The position numbers and the translations under genes are program-made. Source: Acidobacteriota bacterium (GTDB lineage Bacteria; Acidobacteriota; Terriglobia; Terriglobales; Acidobacteriaceae). Taken from it: a stretch of 64,000 bases of DNA. The stretch's first letter is position 1. Every line of letters starts with the position of its first letter. The notes below the pieces were generated by a model that was given only the letters and a program-made list of their open reading frames with translations, searched no databases and had not been told where the DNA came from. The stretch spans positions 248,001-312,000 of the forward strand of contig JAFDVP010000001.1 of assembly GCA_018268895.1 (NCBI GenBank). Reading direction: 5' to 3'. Below are positions 59,741 through 64,000 of the stretch, in pieces.

Positions 59741-60882
59741 CACGCTCTCTTTTTCTTCTTCGCAGGTCGAGCCGTCGAAGCCGCTTGCGACCGCATCATC
59801 GCCAGCATCCACTCCGCTGCCTGAAGCATCTCGTCCTTCGTCACGTCGCGAACGATCTCCACCACGCCGATCTTCTTTGCCAGCACAAAGCTCAACGACC
59901 CGCTGCGGTTCTTCTTGTCGTTCGCCGTCAGCGCAACCAGCTTCTCTGCCGTCGCGCGAAATCCGCTCAGCGGCCCATAACGCAGGATCAGCGTGACGAT
60001 GCGCTCCGCCTCGCGCTCCGGGATCATTCCACGCATCCATCCCAGCCGTGTCGCCGCGATGCTTCCCCAGCCCACGGCTTCACCGTGCAGCAGTTGTTTG
60101 TAGCCGGTCGCAGCCTCGATTGCGTGGCCCAGCGTGTGTCCGTAGTTCAGAATCATCCGCAGCCCGGACTCGCGCTCGTCCTTCGCCACCACGTCGGCCT
60201 TGACGCGAACGCTCGCAGTCACCACATGCGTCAGCGCCTTCACGTCGCCCTTCAGCACGGCGTCCGCATTGCGCTCGAGATAGCTGAACAGCTTCGCGTC
60301 GTAGATCACGCCGGCCTTGATCGATTCCTGCAAGCCCGCGCGAAGCTCCGCCGCTGGCAGCGTCGCCAGAACATCCGAGTCCACCAGCACGGCCAGCGGA
60401 TGATGAAAGCTCCCGATCAGGTTCTTTCCCGCCGCAAGGTTCGTCCCCGTCTTGCCGCCGATCGACGAGTCCACCTGCGCCAGCAGCGTCGTCGGCACCT
60501 GCACATACGGCACGCCGCGCATGTAGATCGCCGCCAGGAAGCCCGTCATGTCGCCGACCACGCCGCCGCCAAACGCCACCAGCAGAGCATCGCGGTCTGC
60601 GCCCGCCTCGGCAAGCTGTTCGGCCAGCGACTCGATCGTCCGCATCCGCTTGTACGACTCTCCTGCCGGAATGAAGAGCACGGTCGGCTGCTCGCCCTTG
60701 CCAAACGAGGCCAGCACCTGCTTCCCCCACAGCCCCCATATCTCCGGCGAGGTCACGATGAACGTGCGATAGGGCTTGCCGCCCTTGAGCTTCTTCAACC
60801 GTGGGGCGAGCGTCTTCAACAGTCCTGACGCGATTGTGATGTCGTAGCTGGCGCTGGGCGTCTTCAGAGGAATCACGGGCAC
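59740..60882 (-). CDS. aroB: 3-dehydroquinate synthase
   Basis: 380 residues. NAD-binding [19 protein letters not shown], then [20 protein letters not shown] and the metal ligands in [15 protein letters not shown] (Glu), [11 protein letters not shown] and LHGEAVGWG (His). It converts DAHP to 3-dehydroquinate. The C-terminus ends with a short Lys-rich tail (PAKKKKRA). It is divergent from nadB with about 70 bases between. ubiE is coupled downstream. Confidence 0.97.
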   Translation of the reverse strand: MPVIPLKTPSASYDITIASGLLKTLAPRLKKLKGGKPYRTFIVTSPEIWGLWGKQVLASFGKGEQPTVLFIPAGESYKRMRTIESLAEQLAEAGADRDALLVAFGGGVVGDMTGFLAAIYMRGVPYVQVPTTLLAQVDSSIGGKTGTNLAAGKNLIGSFHHPLAVLVDSDVLATLPAAELRAGLQESIKAGVIYDAKLFSYLERNADAVLKGDVKALTHVVTASVRVKADVVAKDERESGLRMILNYGHTLGHAIEAATGYKQLLHGEAVGWGSIAATRLGWMRGMIPEREAERIVTLILRYGPLSGFRATAEKLVALTANDKKNRSGSLSFVLAKKIGVVEIVRDVTKDEMLQAAEWMLAMMRSQAASTARPAKKKKRA

Positions 60883-60953
60883 AATACCTTCATCCTATCG
60901 TTAACAACCTCGTTCGCTCCCCGAACAGGTATCCTCAAGAGTGAGGAGTCGTT

Positions 60954-62539
<1,586 letters not shown>

Positions 62540-62549
<10 letters not shown>

Positions 62550-63487
62550 TGCTGCTGGCTGCCGGAAGGTCGTTTCAGCAACGAGACGGCCACGGTGATT
62601 CCCAGCAGCGCCACCACCACCGCCAGTGAGGTCATCGGTTTGATCTCGTAGAAGTGCGCCGTCAGCATCTTGACCGCCGCAAACCCCAGCACGGCGGCCA
62701 GCCCATAGTGCAGGTACTGCAACCGCATCAGCAGGTGCGCCAGCAGGAAGTACAGCGACCGCAGCCCCATCACAGCCATGATGTTCGAGGTATACGCCAG
62801 GAACGGATGCCGCGTGATCGAGAGCACCGCCGGAATCGAGTCGATCGCAAACACCAGGTCCGTTACTTCGATCGCGATCAGCGTCAGAAAGAGCACCGTC
62901 ATCATGCGTTGGCCCGCTTCGACGACGAAGAAGCTGTCCTGCCGCAGACTCACCGGACGAAGACGCGATATCCACTTCAACCAGCCTGGAATCTCTTCCT
63001 TCTTGTTCTCGTCTTCGGGAATGACCAGCTTGATCGCCGCGACGAGCAGCACAACCGCGAAAATATAGCTCACCCACTCGAACCGCGTCAGCAGCCCGAT
63101 ACCCGCGGCGATGAACGCGCCGCGCATCACAATCGCTCCCGCCACGCCCCAGAAGAGCACTTTCGGCTGATTCGGAGCGTCAATGCGGAAGACCTTGAAC
63201 AACAATAGGAAGACGAACAGATTGTCGACCGAAAGCGCCTCTTCGATCGCATAGCCGGCCAGGTACTGTGTCGCTGAATCGCCGCCCATCGCCCGCAGTA
63301 CGAACAGCGCAAACGCCAGCGCCGCTCCTACCCACAGGCAGGTCGCCGCAACCGAGGTGGAGTGGACAACCTTGTCCGCCCCATGCTTCCTCTGCTGCCA
63401 GCGTATGTAAGCGAACTCCAACGCCATCAGTACGAAGACGAAGAGGTGAAATCCTACCCAGTAGCTCGCAGGCGTGAAGTGTTGCAT
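62540..63487 (-). CDS. TerC family membrane protein
   Basis: 315 residues with about eight or nine hydrophobic helices by eye. Family segments are EEALSVDNLFVFLLLF, IEVTDLVFAIDSIPAVLSIT and FLAYTSNIMAVMGLRSLYFL, including the conserved Asp residues in membrane helices. TerC/Alx proteins take part in manganese export and metal loading of exoenzymes; a tellurite role is historical. Its stop overlaps the nadB stop by 10 bases on the opposite strand. Confidence 0.93.
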
Positions 63488-63637
63488 CTCTCAGGATGCT
63501 ATCGCAACGGCAACATGTCCCGCAGCGTGCTCCCGCCGTGATGCAGAATCTTTAGGGAGCCTCTGTAAGTCCAGTTTTGTTGGTAATAACATACTTGACT
63601 GAGTAAAGGCTAAGAGATGGCTAAATCGACTCACAAA

Positions 63638-63916
63638 CTATTGGAGAGATGTCTCTTTTGGCTCCTCTCCAAACGGGGAGGTAACGGTAAATCCCAAGAA
63701 TTTAAGCATCTCCAATGTCCTTTGTGCGGGGCCACAAAACAGAACATTGGGAGGCCGAGCGGTCCTGCACTCTATCTGGGCCACGCCTGCTTCCCCAGAG
63801 AAAATCAAGTCACACCCATCGAAGACGCAATTGATAAAGATGTGTCCGTCTAGGATTACGGTTTCCTTTGGACCGAATGTCTTATTTTCGATTCGTGGCA
63901 AATCCGCTTCTGTCAT
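63638..63916 (-). CDS. Small hypothetical protein, 92 residues
   Basis: 92 residues, starting MTEADLPRIENKTFGPKETV and predicted cytosolic. A short stretch (ILDGHIFINCVFDGCDLIFS) has a pentapeptide-repeat feel, with aromatic and Cys residues at regular spacing, followed by a segment with Gly and Pro. No known family is recognised. It lies three bases after the stop of an XRE-type regulator gene that enters from the right edge, so the two are probably one operon. In other genomes such pairs include immunity- or toxin-antitoxin-like partners; not shown here. Confidence 0.6.
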   Translation of the reverse strand: MTEADLPRIENKTFGPKETVILDGHIFINCVFDGCDLIFSGEAGVAQIECRTARPPNVLFCGPAQRTLEMLKFLGFTVTSPFGEEPKETSLQ

Positions 63917-63919
63917 TGC

Positions 63920-64000
63920 CTAAATCCCTTCCAGTAGCTCCGACAGGCTTTTCTCCAGCGCATCCGCAATCCGTTTTAGCGCCTCCAGCCCAATTTCTCG
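63920..64000 (-). CDS. Partial XRE-type helix-turn-helix regulator, C-terminal end
   Basis: The last 26 residues of a protein continuing beyond the right edge: REIGLEALKRIADALEKSLS then ELLEGI and a stop. This matches the final helices of Cro/C1-type domains. It is upstream of the 92-residue protein with a 3-base gap. Confidence 0.7.
   Translation of the reverse strand, partial: REIGLEALKRIADALEKSLSELLEGI

Noticed and set aside
63617..63853. A 78-codon plus-strand frame at the right end
   Set aside because: It is antisense to the 92-residue protein that sits 3 bases after an XRE regulator. Both are small and the choice is not certain, but the operon arrangement favours the minus strand.

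Overview
The window reads as a chromosomal segment of an acidobacterium, most likely from the Terriglobia (Granulicella/Edaphobacter/Terriglobus type). This rests on protein style only: an Oar-like TonB-dependent receptor with an N-terminal carboxypeptidase-regulatory domain, FG-GAP, kelch and Asp-box propellers, DUF2961 and YbaY/META proteins. No 16S gene is present.

There are two parts. Positions 1 to about 44.7 kb are accessory and catabolic, and by eye close to half GC. From the tRNA-Gly(CCC) gene at 44.8 kb to the end lies core sequence, by eye above 60 % GC: S41 protease, SurA-like foldase, YhaM-like nuclease, aroC, def, fmt, rsmB, PASTA protein, CDF transporter, ubiE/menG, aroB, nadB and terC. 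The core part carries a short dispersed intergenic repeat (five copies seen) that is absent from the accessory part.

The accessory part from 2 to 37.6 kb looks like one co-regulated catabolic supercluster. Nine exact copies of the palindrome CTGTCGACAG, several inside longer perfect palindromes of 12-16 bp, plus three degenerate versions, lie in intergenic promoter regions here; none was found from 36 to 64 kb. Several overlap a -10 hexamer. Two paralogous FadR-type GntR regulators with the same recognition-helix sequence lie inside the cluster, and one has a variant site in its own promoter. They are the obvious candidates to bind it.

The genes under these sites form three blocks. (1) 0.9-12.4 kb: two aldo/keto reductases, a kelch protein, a Gfo/Idh oxidoreductase, an SDR, a DapA/NanA-type lyase, two exported Asp-box sialidase-like proteins, an SGNH esterase, a D-2-hydroxyacid dehydrogenase and one GntR regulator. 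(2) 12.5-27.2 kb: a Tat-exported TIM-barrel hydrolase-like protein, an FG-GAP propeller protein, the second GntR regulator, the TonB-dependent receptor, a third sialidase-like protein, an MFS transporter, a metallo-beta-lactamase-fold protein and an SGNH lipoprotein. (3) 27.2-37.6 kb: two divergent operons, one with a threonine-synthase-like PLP enzyme, an SDR, RidA, an M81 (MlrC-type) protein and an exported DapA-like protein, the other with an M14-type deacylase and a class III aminotransferase. A second cytosolic DapA paralogue and a second TIM-barrel protein follow.

The parts list resembles sialic-acid (nan) catabolism (sialidase, NanM-like kelch, NanS-like esterase, NanA-like lyase, NanR-like regulator), but no kinase, epimerase, deacetylase or deaminase of amino-sugar catabolism is present, and the lyases have altered active sites. 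I infer uptake and breakdown of an acylated 2-keto-3-deoxy sugar acid or nonulosonate-like glycoconjugate, possibly bearing an amino-acid or N-acyl substituent. The substrate cannot be read from the sequence.

Between the cluster and the tRNA lie a hydroxyacyl-CoA/gulonate-type dehydrogenase, pyruvate phosphate dikinase overlapping a truncated isocitrate-lyase-like pseudoenzyme, and a divergent TPR-HTH regulator. A YD-repeat (RHS) remnant sits just before the tRNA.
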